From Actinomycetota bacterium (GTDB taxonomy: Bacteria > Actinomycetota > Actinomycetes > Nanopelagicales > Nanopelagicaceae): a stretch of DNA of 47,308 nucleotides. How positions within the stretch are numbered: position 1 is the stretch's first letter; every line of letters starts with the position of its first letter. The DNA is taken from positions 1-47,308 of the forward strand of contig WLHB01000006.1 of assembly GCA_009702965.1 (NCBI GenBank), given 5' to 3'. Position numbers and translations under genes: made by a program. The notes beneath the pieces were generated by a model. It was given only the letters and a program-made list of their open reading frames with translations, did no database searches and had not been told where the DNA came from. Shown piece after piece: positions 19,895-29,242 of this stretch.

Positions 19895-20473
19895 TTAGTC
19901 GATCTTACTCCGATGGAAGTTAAGGAAGGAGCGGCTCGGAGTTGGGCCACGCTGACCCTGGTAGCGCGAACCATACTTCTCGCTTCCATATGGGTGCTCG
20001 GCAGGGGATGAAAGTTTGATCAGACAGAGCTGACCGATCTTCATTCCAGCAAAAAGTTTTACAGGAAGGTTTGCAACATTAGAAAGTTCTAGAGTGATGT
20101 GGCCAGAAAAACCTGGATCGATAAATCCGGCGGTTGAATGTGTGAGCAAGCCAAGGCGACCAAGGGATGACTTACCTTCAAGGCGCCCAGCGATGTCATC
20201 TGGCAAGGTGATTACTTCATAGGTGCTCGCTAGAACGAATTCACCTGGGTGCAAGATAAACGGCTCAGCGCCATCTGCGATCACTTCTCGGGTCAGCTCA
20301 GGCTGCTCAAGTGATGGGTCGATCACCGAGTACTTATGGTTTTCAAAGACTCGGAAGAATTTGTCGAGCCTGACATCAACTGATGACGGCTGAATCATCG
20401 CCTCGTGGAAGGGTTCGACGCCTACGCGTCCTGCGGAAATTTCGCTTCGAATATCGCGATCACTGAGTAGCAC
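19895..20473 (-). CDS. dcd: dCTP deaminase
   Basis: [49 protein letters not shown]. Confidence 0.96.
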   Translation of the reverse strand: MLLSDRDIRSEISAGRVGVEPFHEAMIQPSSVDVRLDKFFRVFENHKYSVIDPSLEQPELTREVIADGAEPFILHPGEFVLASTYEVITLPDDIAGRLEGKSSLGRLGLLTHSTAGFIDPGFSGHITLELSNVANLPVKLFAGMKIGQLCLIKLSSPAEHPYGSEKYGSRYQGQRGPTPSRSFLNFHRSKID

Positions 20474-20555
20474 GGCGTGAGCCTATCTCCCACGGCGCGA
20501 AAATCAATTGAAGCCACAACTTGCATAAGTTACTGGCGGGTAGCACCATATCGCC

Positions 20556-22382
20556 ATGGGACATTACATAGCCAACCTCCGTGACATTGAATTCTGCCTC
20601 TATGACCTCCTCGGTCGTGACAAGGTTCTTGGAACTTCTTTATATTCTGAAATAGACCGCGAAACCGCGAGCGGAATGCTCGAAGAAGTTAAGCGTATGT
20701 GCGAGAACGATCTCGCTGATTCCTTTGTTGAAGGCGATCGCATCGGAACAGATTTCAATAAGGCCACAGGCGATATCAAGCTCCCTGAAAGTTTTAAGAA
20801 GTCATACAAGGCATACGTTGATGGTGAATGGTGGCGTCTTGATGCACCAACTGATCTCGGTGGAATGAAAGTTCCGCCATCACTTCGTTGGGCAATTGCT
20901 GAAATGGTTCTTGGTTCAAACCCGGCAATTCACATTTATGCATCTGGTTATGCATTTGCACAAGTTGCTTACGTTCTTGGCACAGATGTTCAAAAGACAA
21001 TGGCAAAACATATGGTTGATCGTCATTGGGGTGCAACGATGCAGCTAACTGAACCTGATGCAGGTTCAGATGTTGGCGCTGGTCGCAGCAAGGCTGTGCA
21101 GCAACCAGATGGAACGTGGCATATCACCGGAACAAAGCGCTACATCACTTCAGGTGATGCTGATCTTTATGAAAACATTATGCACTTCACACTCGCTCGT
21201 CGCGAAGGTGGCGGACCAGGTACAAAGGGTCTCTCACTATTTTTGATTCCAAAGTTTATGTTTGATCTTGAGACAGGTGATCTTGGAAAGCGCAACGGAG
21301 TCTATGTCACAGGTGTAGAACATAAGATGGGTCTTAATGTTTCAGCAACGTGTGAAGTAAATCTTGGTGAGCACGAACCTGCAGTCGGATATCTTCTCGG
21401 TGATGTTCATGAAGGCATCGCACAAATGTTCAAAGTGATTGAATTTGCTCGCATGATGGTGGGAACAAAGGCGATTGCAACACTTTCTGCTGGATACCAG
21501 CAGGCACTGGCATACTCCAAGACCCGTATTCAGGGTGGAGATATGAAGGTAATGAACGATAAGGCTTCACCTCGTGTCAGCATTATTCATCACCCAGATG
21601 TGCGTCGTTCTTTGATGGTGCAGAAGTCTTATTCAGAAGGTATGAGAGCCCTCGTTCTCTACACAGCAACTATCCAAGATGAGATAGAACTTGCGCGCCA
21701 GGCTGGAGATGAAGATCTTCTAGCAAAGATGGAGGCGCTCAATGATCTCTTGCTCCCTGTTGTTAAGGGTTATGGATCAGAGAAATCGTGGACACTTCTT
21801 GGAACTGAATCACTACAAACATTTGGTGGCGCAGGCTTCACAGAAGATTGGCCGCTAGAGCAATATGTTCGTGATGCAAAGATCGATACCTTGTATGAAG
21901 GTACTACTGCAATTCAGGGACTTGATTTCTTCTTCCGCAAAGTTGTTAAAGATGGCGGAAAAGCACTTGGTCTTCTTGGAAAAGAGATTTCAAAGTTTGC
22001 TGAAACCGGTGGAGCACATGAAGTACAGAAGCAAGCGCTTCTCAAGGCACTTGGTGATCTACAAGGAATGGTTGGAGTTCTTGTCGGCCACGCAATGGCA
22101 TCTCAGGAAAAAGCTGACGAGATTTACAAGGTGGGCTTAAATACTTCTCGCGTACTCATGGCAGTCGGTGACATCATCACCGCATGGCTCTTGCTACGCC
22201 AGGCAGATATCGCATCTGCAAAGATCGCTGAAGGTGCAGGAAAAGATGCTGCTTTCTTTGAGGGAAAGATTGCATCGGCTCACTTCTTTGTGGCCAACTA
22301 CCTTCCACACATCACAGCTGATCGTAAGATCGTTGAGGCCACAGATAGTGCAATCATGGAGATCTCCGAGAACGCTTTCTAA
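20556..22382 (+). CDS. Acyl-CoA dehydrogenase, FadE5-like (608 aa)
   Basis: TEPDAGSDVGAGRSKAVQQPDGTWHITGTKRYITSGD, EHKMGLNVSATCEV, YEGTTAIQGLDFFFRK; close resemblance to mycobacterial FadE5 from memory. Confidence 0.93.
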   Translation: MGHYIANLRDIEFCLYDLLGRDKVLGTSLYSEIDRETASGMLEEVKRMCENDLADSFVEGDRIGTDFNKATGDIKLPESFKKSYKAYVDGEWWRLDAPTDLGGMKVPPSLRWAIAEMVLGSNPAIHIYASGYAFAQVAYVLGTDVQKTMAKHMVDRHWGATMQLTEPDAGSDVGAGRSKAVQQPDGTWHITGTKRYITSGDADLYENIMHFTLARREGGGPGTKGLSLFLIPKFMFDLETGDLGKRNGVYVTGVEHKMGLNVSATCEVNLGEHEPAVGYLLGDVHEGIAQMFKVIEFARMMVGTKAIATLSAGYQQALAYSKTRIQGGDMKVMNDKASPRVSIIHHPDVRRSLMVQKSYSEGMRALVLYTATIQDEIELARQAGDEDLLAKMEALNDLLLPVVKGYGSEKSWTLLGTESLQTFGGAGFTEDWPLEQYVRDAKIDTLYEGTTAIQGLDFFFRKVVKDGGKALGLLGKEISKFAETGGAHEVQKQALLKALGDLQGMVGVLVGHAMASQEKADEIYKVGLNTSRVLMAVGDIITAWLLLRQADIASAKIAEGAGKDAAFFEGKIASAHFFVANYLPHITADRKIVEATDSAIMEISENAF

Positions 22383-22399
22383 TCAGATACTCTTCTCGG

Positions 22400-23329
22400 A
22401 TGCTTAATCGCTTCCGAGGTGAGATTTACCTGATTTTAGGTGCCATCTTCTTCTCCTTCAATGGAGTGATTTCAACGCTGGTCTTAGACCACATGTCACC
22501 CTTCCGCCTTACTCAAGTGCGTTGCATTGGCGCATTTATTATTATTTTTCTTATTGTTGCGATGCGAGACGGGCAATCACTGCGCACTACAAGAAAAGAA
22601 CTTCCCACATTAATTGTCCTCGGAATTGTTGGCTTTGCAGCAGTACAGGCGGGATATTTCTTGGGTATCCAGCGCGGAGTTCCACTGAGCCTTGTCCTTA
22701 TTATTGAATTCACCGCACCAATCTGGATTGTTCTCTGGATTAAATTTGTGCAGAAGAGGCATGTACCCAATGCAATGTGGGGCGGAGTCACTCTCTCCTT
22801 TATCGGCCTCGTCTTTATCGCAAAGGTCTGGGATGGTTTGATCTTTGATCTCATTGGAATTCTTGGCGCACTTGTCTCCGCCTTTGCTCTCGCTGTCTAC
22901 TTTCTTGTTGGCTCTAAAGTTGGGCAGACGCGTTCTGCTCAATCAATGACTGTCTGGGGTCTTGGAATGGCCGGCCTTACATGGGCTCTAGTGATGCCTG
23001 TATGGCAATTTCCATTTGAAGTATTTTCACTCGAGATGAATCTTCAAGGAATCTTTGATGGAACATTTCTTCCGGGTTGGGTTTTAATTGCCTGGATTAT
23101 CGTTATGGGAACAATTGTTCCCTATCTCTTTGTTGTTGGTGGCCTGCGCCGTTTATCTCCATCAAATGCGAGTGTGATGGGAATGATTGAACCGGTTTTA
23201 GCGGGAGCATTCGCATGGATTTGGTTGGCTCAGAGTTGGGCGCCAATTCAATTAAGTGGCGCTGCAATTGTTCTTGTTGGAATTTATATTGCAGATAGAG
23301 CAAAGATCGCAGCGACGAACGCTAAATAG
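22400..23329 (+). CDS. EamA/DMT superfamily transporter
   Basis: Ten-TM-like pattern with duplicated EamA halves, FTAPIWIVLW, ASVMGMIEPVLAGAFAWIWL. Confidence 0.88.
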   Translation: MLNRFRGEIYLILGAIFFSFNGVISTLVLDHMSPFRLTQVRCIGAFIIIFLIVAMRDGQSLRTTRKELPTLIVLGIVGFAAVQAGYFLGIQRGVPLSLVLIIEFTAPIWIVLWIKFVQKRHVPNAMWGGVTLSFIGLVFIAKVWDGLIFDLIGILGALVSAFALAVYFLVGSKVGQTRSAQSMTVWGLGMAGLTWALVMPVWQFPFEVFSLEMNLQGIFDGTFLPGWVLIAWIIVMGTIVPYLFVVGGLRRLSPSNASVMGMIEPVLAGAFAWIWLAQSWAPIQLSGAAIVLVGIYIADRAKIAATNAK

Positions 23330-24814
23330 TTATTCGTTCCATCCGCCATCACCAGGTGAAGCGGGTTGTTTAAAATCAGATGGCTGTGATGAGGTGAAGT
23401 CGCGACCTGAACCAGGATTTGCTGCCATATCTGTAAAGCGAGCAAAGTGAAGTTGTGCGGTCACGGTAATGGTGCGTGTAGGTCCGTTACGGTGCTTTGC
23501 AACGATTAGATCTGCCTCGCCTTGGCGGTTCTGTGAATCGTACATATCTTCGCGGTGGAGCAAGATAACAACGTCAGCATCTTGTTCAATCGATCCAGAT
23601 TCACGTAGGTCAGAGAGCATTGGAACCTTATTTGTACGCTGCTCCGGGCCACGGTTGAGCTGAGAGATTGCAATAACCGGTACATCGAGTTCCTTCGCCA
23701 TAAGTTTAAGTTGGCGAGAGAATTCAGAGACCTCTTGCTGACGATTTTCTACGCGCTTACCTGATGTCATCAGCTGTAGGTAATCGATAACAACGAGCTG
23801 CAAGTTATGGCGCTGCTTGAGGCGACGGGCCTTAGCGCGGATCTCCATCATCGATAGGTTTGGTGAATCATCGATAAAGAGTGGAGCATCTGAAATTTCG
23901 CCCATACGACGAGCAAGTTTTGCCCAATCATCATCGCTGAGTTGTCCTGAGCGAATACTGTTAAGACCAACGCGCGCCTCTGCCGACAACATACGCATAG
24001 TGATTTCAGATTTCGACATTTCAAGAGAGAAGATCACAGATGTTTTATTCTCGTGAATAGATGCATGGCGCGCGATATCAAGACCAAGTGTTGACTTTCC
24101 AACTGCAGGTCGCGCTGCAAGAACGATCATATTTCCAGGATGTAATCCGTGAGTGAGTAGATCAAGATCGCGGAAACCAGTCTTTACACCTTCAACACCC
24201 GCGCCCTTTGAAATTGCTTCAATCTCATCGAGTGCTTGCGGCAAAATTGTAGAGAGCTGTACATAATCCTCTGATGAACGTCGCTCTGTAACCGCGTAGA
24301 CCTCTGCCTGTGCTTGATCAACTGCATCATCTACTTCACCTTCGGCGTTATATCCCAGTTGAACAATCTTTGTTCCTGCCTCGATAAGGCGGCGCATAAT
24401 TGCATGTTCCAAAATAATTTTTGCGTAGTACCCGCCATTTGCAGCAGTTGGTACGGAAGAGATCAGCGTATGTAGATATGGCGCACCACCGGCGCGTGCA
24501 ATATCTCCGCGCTTTGTTAACTCTGCAGAGACGGTAATTGCATCTGCTGGTTCGCCGCGTCCATAGAGATCGAGAATGGCATCAAAGATAAGTTCGTGGG
24601 CAGGTCGATAGAAATCGCGTTCGCGAATAACTTCAATAACATCTGCAATTGCATCTTTAGATAACATCATTGCGCCGAGAACAGATTGTTCTGCGATGAG
24701 ATCTTGTGGTGGTGTGCGCTCAAAGTCAGCGCCTACAGTTGAAAATGATCGGCTTGAATTGTTGGGGAGTTCTGCAATGCTCACAGTGCACACCCTCCCA
24801 TCGGCCACCGACAT
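23330..24814 (-). CDS. dnaB: Replicative DNA helicase
   Basis: AEQSVLGAMMLSKDAIADV, ARPAVGKSTLGLDIARHA, VVIDYLQLM, SDLRESGSIEQDADVVILLHRED. Confidence 0.97.
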   Translation of the reverse strand: MSVADGRVCTVSIAELPNNSSRSFSTVGADFERTPPQDLIAEQSVLGAMMLSKDAIADVIEVIRERDFYRPAHELIFDAILDLYGRGEPADAITVSAELTKRGDIARAGGAPYLHTLISSVPTAANGGYYAKIILEHAIMRRLIEAGTKIVQLGYNAEGEVDDAVDQAQAEVYAVTERRSSEDYVQLSTILPQALDEIEAISKGAGVEGVKTGFRDLDLLTHGLHPGNMIVLAARPAVGKSTLGLDIARHASIHENKTSVIFSLEMSKSEITMRMLSAEARVGLNSIRSGQLSDDDWAKLARRMGEISDAPLFIDDSPNLSMMEIRAKARRLKQRHNLQLVVIDYLQLMTSGKRVENRQQEVSEFSRQLKLMAKELDVPVIAISQLNRGPEQRTNKVPMLSDLRESGSIEQDADVVILLHREDMYDSQNRQGEADLIVAKHRNGPTRTITVTAQLHFARFTDMAANPGSGRDFTSSQPSDFKQPASPGDGGWNE

Positions 24815-24901
24815 CTATCTAAACTGACAACTAAATTGTTAGAGCCAGGTGCGAAACTTAGGCGTAGCGGGTGGCTTTGCGCGAAAAAAGGGCGATCACC
24901 G

Positions 24902-24976
24902 TGTGGAGAAGTTGTGCATAAGGGGGTGGATAACCCGACCTTTACCTGTGGATGGGTGTGTATAAGGTGTGGGTAA
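24902..24976 (+). promoter_or_regulatory. Cluster of DnaA-box-like 9-mers upstream of dnaB
   Basis: Direct-oriented TGTGGAGAA(24902), TGTGCATAA(24913), GGTGGATAA(24925), TGTGGATGG(24947), TGTGTATAA(24957), TGTGGGTAA(24968); two fit TGTGNATAA, the others differ from TGTGGATAA at 1-2 positions. Confidence 0.55.
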
Positions 24977-24990
24977 GTCTGCGATTACGG

Positions 24991-25017
24991 TGAACAGCGC
25001 GTTAAAAGTCCTGTTCA
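24991..25017. repeat. Perfect inverted repeat TGAACAG-N13-CTGTTCA
   Basis: TGAACAG 24991-24997 and CTGTTCA 25011-25017, read directly. Confidence 0.7.
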
Positions 25018-25128
25018 AAGGCTAACTCTTCCTCCACAGGGTGAATGGGGAAGAAAGATTTCAAAGTCTTATCAGGTGAGATTGCCTGCTTTCCAAAGTA
25101 AGCCAACTGCGGTGGGAGTATTACTCCC

Positions 25129-26100
25129 ATGATCGTTGATTACGCACTTTATCAAGATGGACGACGCAGTCATCGCGATGCACCAATCTCAGATCTCATC
25201 GCATTCGCCCAACAAGAAGGTGGCTTCATCTGGGTGGGCGTTTCTGAGCCAACGACAGAAGAATTTGAAAAATTATCCGCTGATTTTAAGTTTCATCCAT
25301 TAGCTATCGAAGATGCGGTGATGGCAAAGCAACGCGCAAAGTTAGAGATGTATGAAGGTATGACATTTGCTGTACTGCGTACAACTTTTTATGAAGAGAG
25401 CGCAAGCCAGGTAACAACTGGCGAGATCCTGGCATTTATCGGCGAGCATTACATCGTGATCGTTCGACATGGTGAAGGTTCACCATTGACCGGTGTGCGC
25501 AATCGATTAGAACAAAGTCCACAGCAACTTGCGCGCGGACCATATGCGGTGCTCCACGCAATCGTTGACTCGGTTATTAATACCTATATCGCAGTTGCTG
25601 GAGAGCTAGAAAAAGATGTGATCGAGGTTGAGCAGAGCGTCTTTAGCGATCGCAAGGCTTATAACTCTGAGAAGATCTATTTTTTGAAACGTGAACTGCT
25701 CGAATTTAGCCATGCAATACATCCATTGCTGCTCCCATTGCAACGCCTTGCCGTTGATTTCAATGACATAGTCCCTGACGCTCTCTCTCCATTTTTCCGA
25801 GATACTCTCGATCACTTGAATAGCGCTGTAGATATCGCAATTGGTCTCGATAATCTCTTAACGTCTGCGCTCACTGCTGATCTTGCACATGTGCAGGTGC
25901 AGCAAAATGCAGATATGCGCAAGATAACTTCTTGGGTTGCACTCGCTGCTACTCCGACCATGCTTGGTGGAATCTACGGAATGAACTTTGAACACATGCC
26001 AGAACTTCAATGGACATTTGGATATCCATTGGTTCTTGGCGTTATGGCTATTGTTACATCCGCCCTCTATTACAAATTTAAGAAATCCGGCTGGTTATAA
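25129..26100 (+). CDS. corA: CorA-family magnesium/cobalt transporter
   Basis: C-terminal two TMs with GIYGMNFEHMPEL (GMN motif). Confidence 0.95.
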   Translation: MIVDYALYQDGRRSHRDAPISDLIAFAQQEGGFIWVGVSEPTTEEFEKLSADFKFHPLAIEDAVMAKQRAKLEMYEGMTFAVLRTTFYEESASQVTTGEILAFIGEHYIVIVRHGEGSPLTGVRNRLEQSPQQLARGPYAVLHAIVDSVINTYIAVAGELEKDVIEVEQSVFSDRKAYNSEKIYFLKRELLEFSHAIHPLLLPLQRLAVDFNDIVPDALSPFFRDTLDHLNSAVDIAIGLDNLLTSALTADLAHVQVQQNADMRKITSWVALAATPTMLGGIYGMNFEHMPELQWTFGYPLVLGVMAIVTSALYYKFKKSGWL

Positions 26101-26103
26101 AGC

Positions 26104-26134
26104 AAAAGCCCCCCCGCTTTCGCGAGGGGCTTTT
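26104..26134. terminator. Bidirectional intrinsic terminator between corA and rplI
   Basis: AAAAGCCCCCCCGCTTTCGCGAGGGGCTTTT GC-rich stem flanked by A-run/T-run between convergent genes. Confidence 0.9.
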
Positions 26135-26153
26135 CACTTAATTTAGCTAGCGG

Positions 26154-26603
26154 TTACTTCGCTGGAACTACCGAAACGTTGACGCTTGCAACTACACCGT
26201 GTGCAAGTGAAACCTTCACAGCGTGTGTACCGGTCTTCTTGATATGTCCAGCGGTCTTAATGCTGTGACGATCAATATCTGAACCAGCGGCAGCTTTAAT
26301 TGCTGCTGCAATATCTTTATCTGTTACTGATCCAAAGAGGCGGCCATTTGCTCCGACCTTTACTGGAATTGAGATAGTTGCCTTTTCAAGGGCTGCCTTG
26401 ATCTCCTTAGCGTGATCGATATCGCGGACTTCGCGTGCAGCGCGTGCACGGCGGATTCCATCAATCTGCTTCTCTCCACCAAGTGACCATGCGATTGCTA
26501 CGCCACGTGGAAGAAGGAAATTGCGGGCGTAACCATCTTTAACAGTGACAACATCGCCTGCATTACCAAGCTTTGCAACTTCGCGAGTAAGAATAAGTTT
26601 CAT
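26154..26603 (-). CDS. rplI: 50S ribosomal protein L9
   Basis: MKLILTREVAKLGNAGDVVTVKDGYARNFLLPRGVA. Confidence 0.97.
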   Translation of the reverse strand: MKLILTREVAKLGNAGDVVTVKDGYARNFLLPRGVAIAWSLGGEKQIDGIRRARAAREVRDIDHAKEIKAALEKATISIPVKVGANGRLFGSVTDKDIAAAIKAAAGSDIDRHSIKTAGHIKKTGTHAVKVSLAHGVVASVNVSVVPAK

Positions 26604-26617
26604 TATTGGATACCCCC

Positions 26618-26905
26618 TTAGCGTGCTGTTGATGTGTAAGGCAAGAGTGCAACTTCACGGCTGTTCTTTACAGCAGTTGCAATCGAGCGTTGATGTTGTG
26701 TGCATGCGCCAGTGACACGGCGAGCGCGGATCTTGCCGCGATCTGAGATGTACTTGCGAAGGGTCGCAATATCTTTGTAATCGATATAAGTGACCTTGTC
26801 ACGACAGAAGCTGCAAGGCTTCTTCTTGAACTTCTTATTAAGGGCAGCGGCTTTTGCGCCCTTGTTCTTCGGTTCCTTTAGGTTCCGGTTATTACGTGCT
26901 CCCAT
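26618..26905 (-). CDS. rpsR: 30S ribosomal protein S18 (zinc-ligand-containing form)
   Basis: [54 protein letters not shown] and CTQH ligands. Confidence 0.97.
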   Translation of the reverse strand: MGARNNRNLKEPKNKGAKAAALNKKFKKKPCSFCRDKVTYIDYKDIATLRKYISDRGKIRARRVTGACTQHQRSIATAVKNSREVALLPYTSTAR

Positions 26906-26993
26906 TGTGGTGCTCCTTTTCGGGCCCTCGCGACGATCGATTCTCGATCACCATGAGGAATGGTTGGTTGGATTTAATTCAATTTAAACTAAA

Positions 26994-27500
26994 TTAAAAT
27001 GGAGGTTCGTCGGAGGTGGTGGTTGCCCATCCGCCGCCGGCTGGTGAAGGTGATGCTGCAGCCCAAGGATCGTCGTTAAATGAATCAGCGGCAGCAGCTG
27101 GTGCGCCTCCAAATCCACCGGTTCCGCCTGCGCGCTGGGTACGTGTGACCTTCGCTGTTGCATTGCGGAGTGATGGACCTACTTCATCTACTTCTACCTC
27201 AAACACTGTGCGCTTTTCGCCTTCTTTTGTTTCGTATGAACGTTGCTTAAGTCGACCGGAGAGAATGACGCGCATTCCTTTGGTAAGTGACTCTGCAACA
27301 TTCTCTGCAGCTTGACGCCAGATCTGGCATTGAAGGAAGAGGCTCTCGCCATCTTTCCATTCATTCGTTGTCTTATCGAGATAACGAGGTGTTGAAGCAA
27401 CGCGGAATTTTGCTACCGCCGCACCTGATGGGGTGAAACGTAGCTCTGGATCGTCAACGAGGTTTCCGATCATTGTGATTGTTGTATCTCCTGCTGCCAT
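26994..27500 (-). CDS. ssb: Single-stranded DNA-binding protein
   Basis: [30 protein letters not shown]; acidic tail DEPPF. Confidence 0.96.
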   Translation of the reverse strand: MAAGDTTITMIGNLVDDPELRFTPSGAAVAKFRVASTPRYLDKTTNEWKDGESLFLQCQIWRQAAENVAESLTKGMRVILSGRLKQRSYETKEGEKRTVFEVEVDEVGPSLRNATAKVTRTQRAGGTGGFGGAPAAAADSFNDDPWAAASPSPAGGGWATTTSDEPPF

Positions 27501-27628
27501 CTTTTCCTCTTCTCTCTCTAGGTTCTATGCCTATATCTACTCTGGGTGGTCTCTACTGGTGGAGTCCATACTTTTAAATTACATCCCACCGGCGACATTT
27601 TCTAGATGCCACCAAGGGAATGTGGAGA

Positions 27629-27913
27629 TTATTCGGGACGAATAACCTTGGTGCGAAGAACGGATTCGTTCAAATTAAGTTGACGGTCCAATTCTTTGAT
27701 CGCTGCAGGCTCACAGTGCATATCTACAACTGCGTAGATGCCTTCGCCTTTTTTATTGATCTCGAATGTCATACGGCGACGGCCCCACACATCGAGCTTG
27801 TCGACGCGGCCTCCGCTGTCTTTGATGATCTTGAGATATGTCTCAAGTGATGGTGTAACTGTACGTTCTTCGAGTTCTGGATCAAGAATGACCATTAGTT
27901 CATAGTGACGCAT
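27629..27913 (-). CDS. rpsF: 30S ribosomal protein S6
   Basis: [19 protein letters not shown] start; [22 protein letters not shown]. Confidence 0.96.
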   Translation of the reverse strand: MRHYELMVILDPELEERTVTPSLETYLKIIKDSGGRVDKLDVWGRRRMTFEINKKGEGIYAVVDMHCEPAAIKELDRQLNLNESVLRTKVIRPE

Positions 27914-27923
27914 GCGGTAACCC

Positions 27924-27972
27924 AACCTCCTCTGGACTAAGACGGCCACGGTATTTCCGTGACAGGAGGGTT
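27924..27972 (-). promoter_or_regulatory. Candidate structured 5' leader of rpsF (possible S6:S18 autoregulatory element)
   Basis: On the minus strand: AACCCTCCTGTCACGGAAATACCGTGGCCGTCTTAGTCCAGAGGAGGTT. Outer CCTCCT/AGGAGG stem covers the SD; inner CACGG/CCGTG hairpin is followed by GCCG. Confidence 0.5.
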
Positions 27973-28021
27973 ATTGCTCTCCATACCTTTGCCTACCCGT
28001 GTGGGAGCTTGATGTGGAGGG

Positions 28022-29230
28022 TTAAGGGTAACTGTCGGCGGATTTAAAGAGAAATTCATGCGGGAATTGGCCGCCCTTTGCCTGCTTCTTTACCAATACC
28101 CCGAGAAAGTAGAGGCAGGCCAGGATCCGTATCAGGGTAATCAAGGCGTAACCGCCTAGAGGTAGCCCAAACTTTGCTCCGGTCACAGTTGCTAGGTGTT
28201 GCCAGATTGCAACGTGATAAATCACTTCTGCGATCTGCCAGATCCAAAATGCGTGAAGATCTTTGCGAGTACTCATTGCGATTACTGCAAGTGGAACCAA
28301 CCAGAGAATATATTGTGGTGAATACACCTTGCTTGCAATCATTACTAACGCCAGCACAATAAAACTTACATCAGCAAGAGTAATTACATTTTTGGTTGAG
28401 AAAATTAGAAGCGAGACAAATAGCACTGAGACAAACAAGGCAAGAATCGCAAAGAAGTTTGTGTTTCCTAAGTTTACGCCAAGTGATGTTAAGGCATACC
28501 AGAGCGAACCCCAATCCTGACCGCGATCAAAGTTGAGTTCATAAAAACGTAACCAACCTTCGGGGGTTGTTAAGAGGACCGGAAGGTTAATGGTTGCAAA
28601 AGTTAGAACGGTTATAGCGATGTAGCGGATCAATTCTTTTACTTCATTGCGACGCCATAAAATTAGCACAATCGGTAAAAGTAGGAATACAGGTAAAAAC
28701 TTTGTTGAGATGGAAACTCCAATTGCAATTGCAGAGTGTTTATACTTTTTTCGATCAAACCAATAGATTGATAGCATCATTGAGATTATCGCCCAGAGAT
28801 CCCAGTTAATATAAAGTGATCCGACTGCCGCCGGAGCAAGCGTTGTTAAGTATGCAAACTCCGGTCGAATTCTGTAGACAATTATTGCAATCAAGATAAA
28901 CAGCGCGGCAAGGAATGCGATATTGATTCTGTAGTAAGTTCGAATTTCATTTTCACCGGCCGGAGTTGCTAGGGCGAAAATCCACATTACTGTGCCGGTA
29001 AGAACGGGATACTCAACCGCATCTGTTGTTGATGAGTAAGACCATTGATCCTTATCTAGATCACGTTCACCATAAAGGGCTGGAATATCTGAATAACAAG
29101 CCTGAATATATTGTGCAGGCGTTGCCCAACCATTTCCTTCACATGAACTAAATTTAAAAACACCTAAAAGAGTTGCAAGGAGTGCGAGAAAAATTAGCGT
29201 TGCTAGAGGCTTACTGATGCGCAACTTCAC
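28022..29230 (-). CDS. Polytopic membrane glycosyltransferase (GT87/DUF2029-like, Rv0051-type)
   Basis: Multi-TM; syntenic position between ponA and rpsF. Confidence 0.75.
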   Translation of the reverse strand: MKLRISKPLATLIFLALLATLLGVFKFSSCEGNGWATPAQYIQACYSDIPALYGERDLDKDQWSYSSTTDAVEYPVLTGTVMWIFALATPAGENEIRTYYRINIAFLAALFILIAIIVYRIRPEFAYLTTLAPAAVGSLYINWDLWAIISMMLSIYWFDRKKYKHSAIAIGVSISTKFLPVFLLLPIVLILWRRNEVKELIRYIAITVLTFATINLPVLLTTPEGWLRFYELNFDRGQDWGSLWYALTSLGVNLGNTNFFAILALFVSVLFVSLLIFSTKNVITLADVSFIVLALVMIASKVYSPQYILWLVPLAVIAMSTRKDLHAFWIWQIAEVIYHVAIWQHLATVTGAKFGLPLGGYALITLIRILACLYFLGVLVKKQAKGGQFPHEFLFKSADSYP

Positions 29231-29242
29231 ACAACTCCTCTA

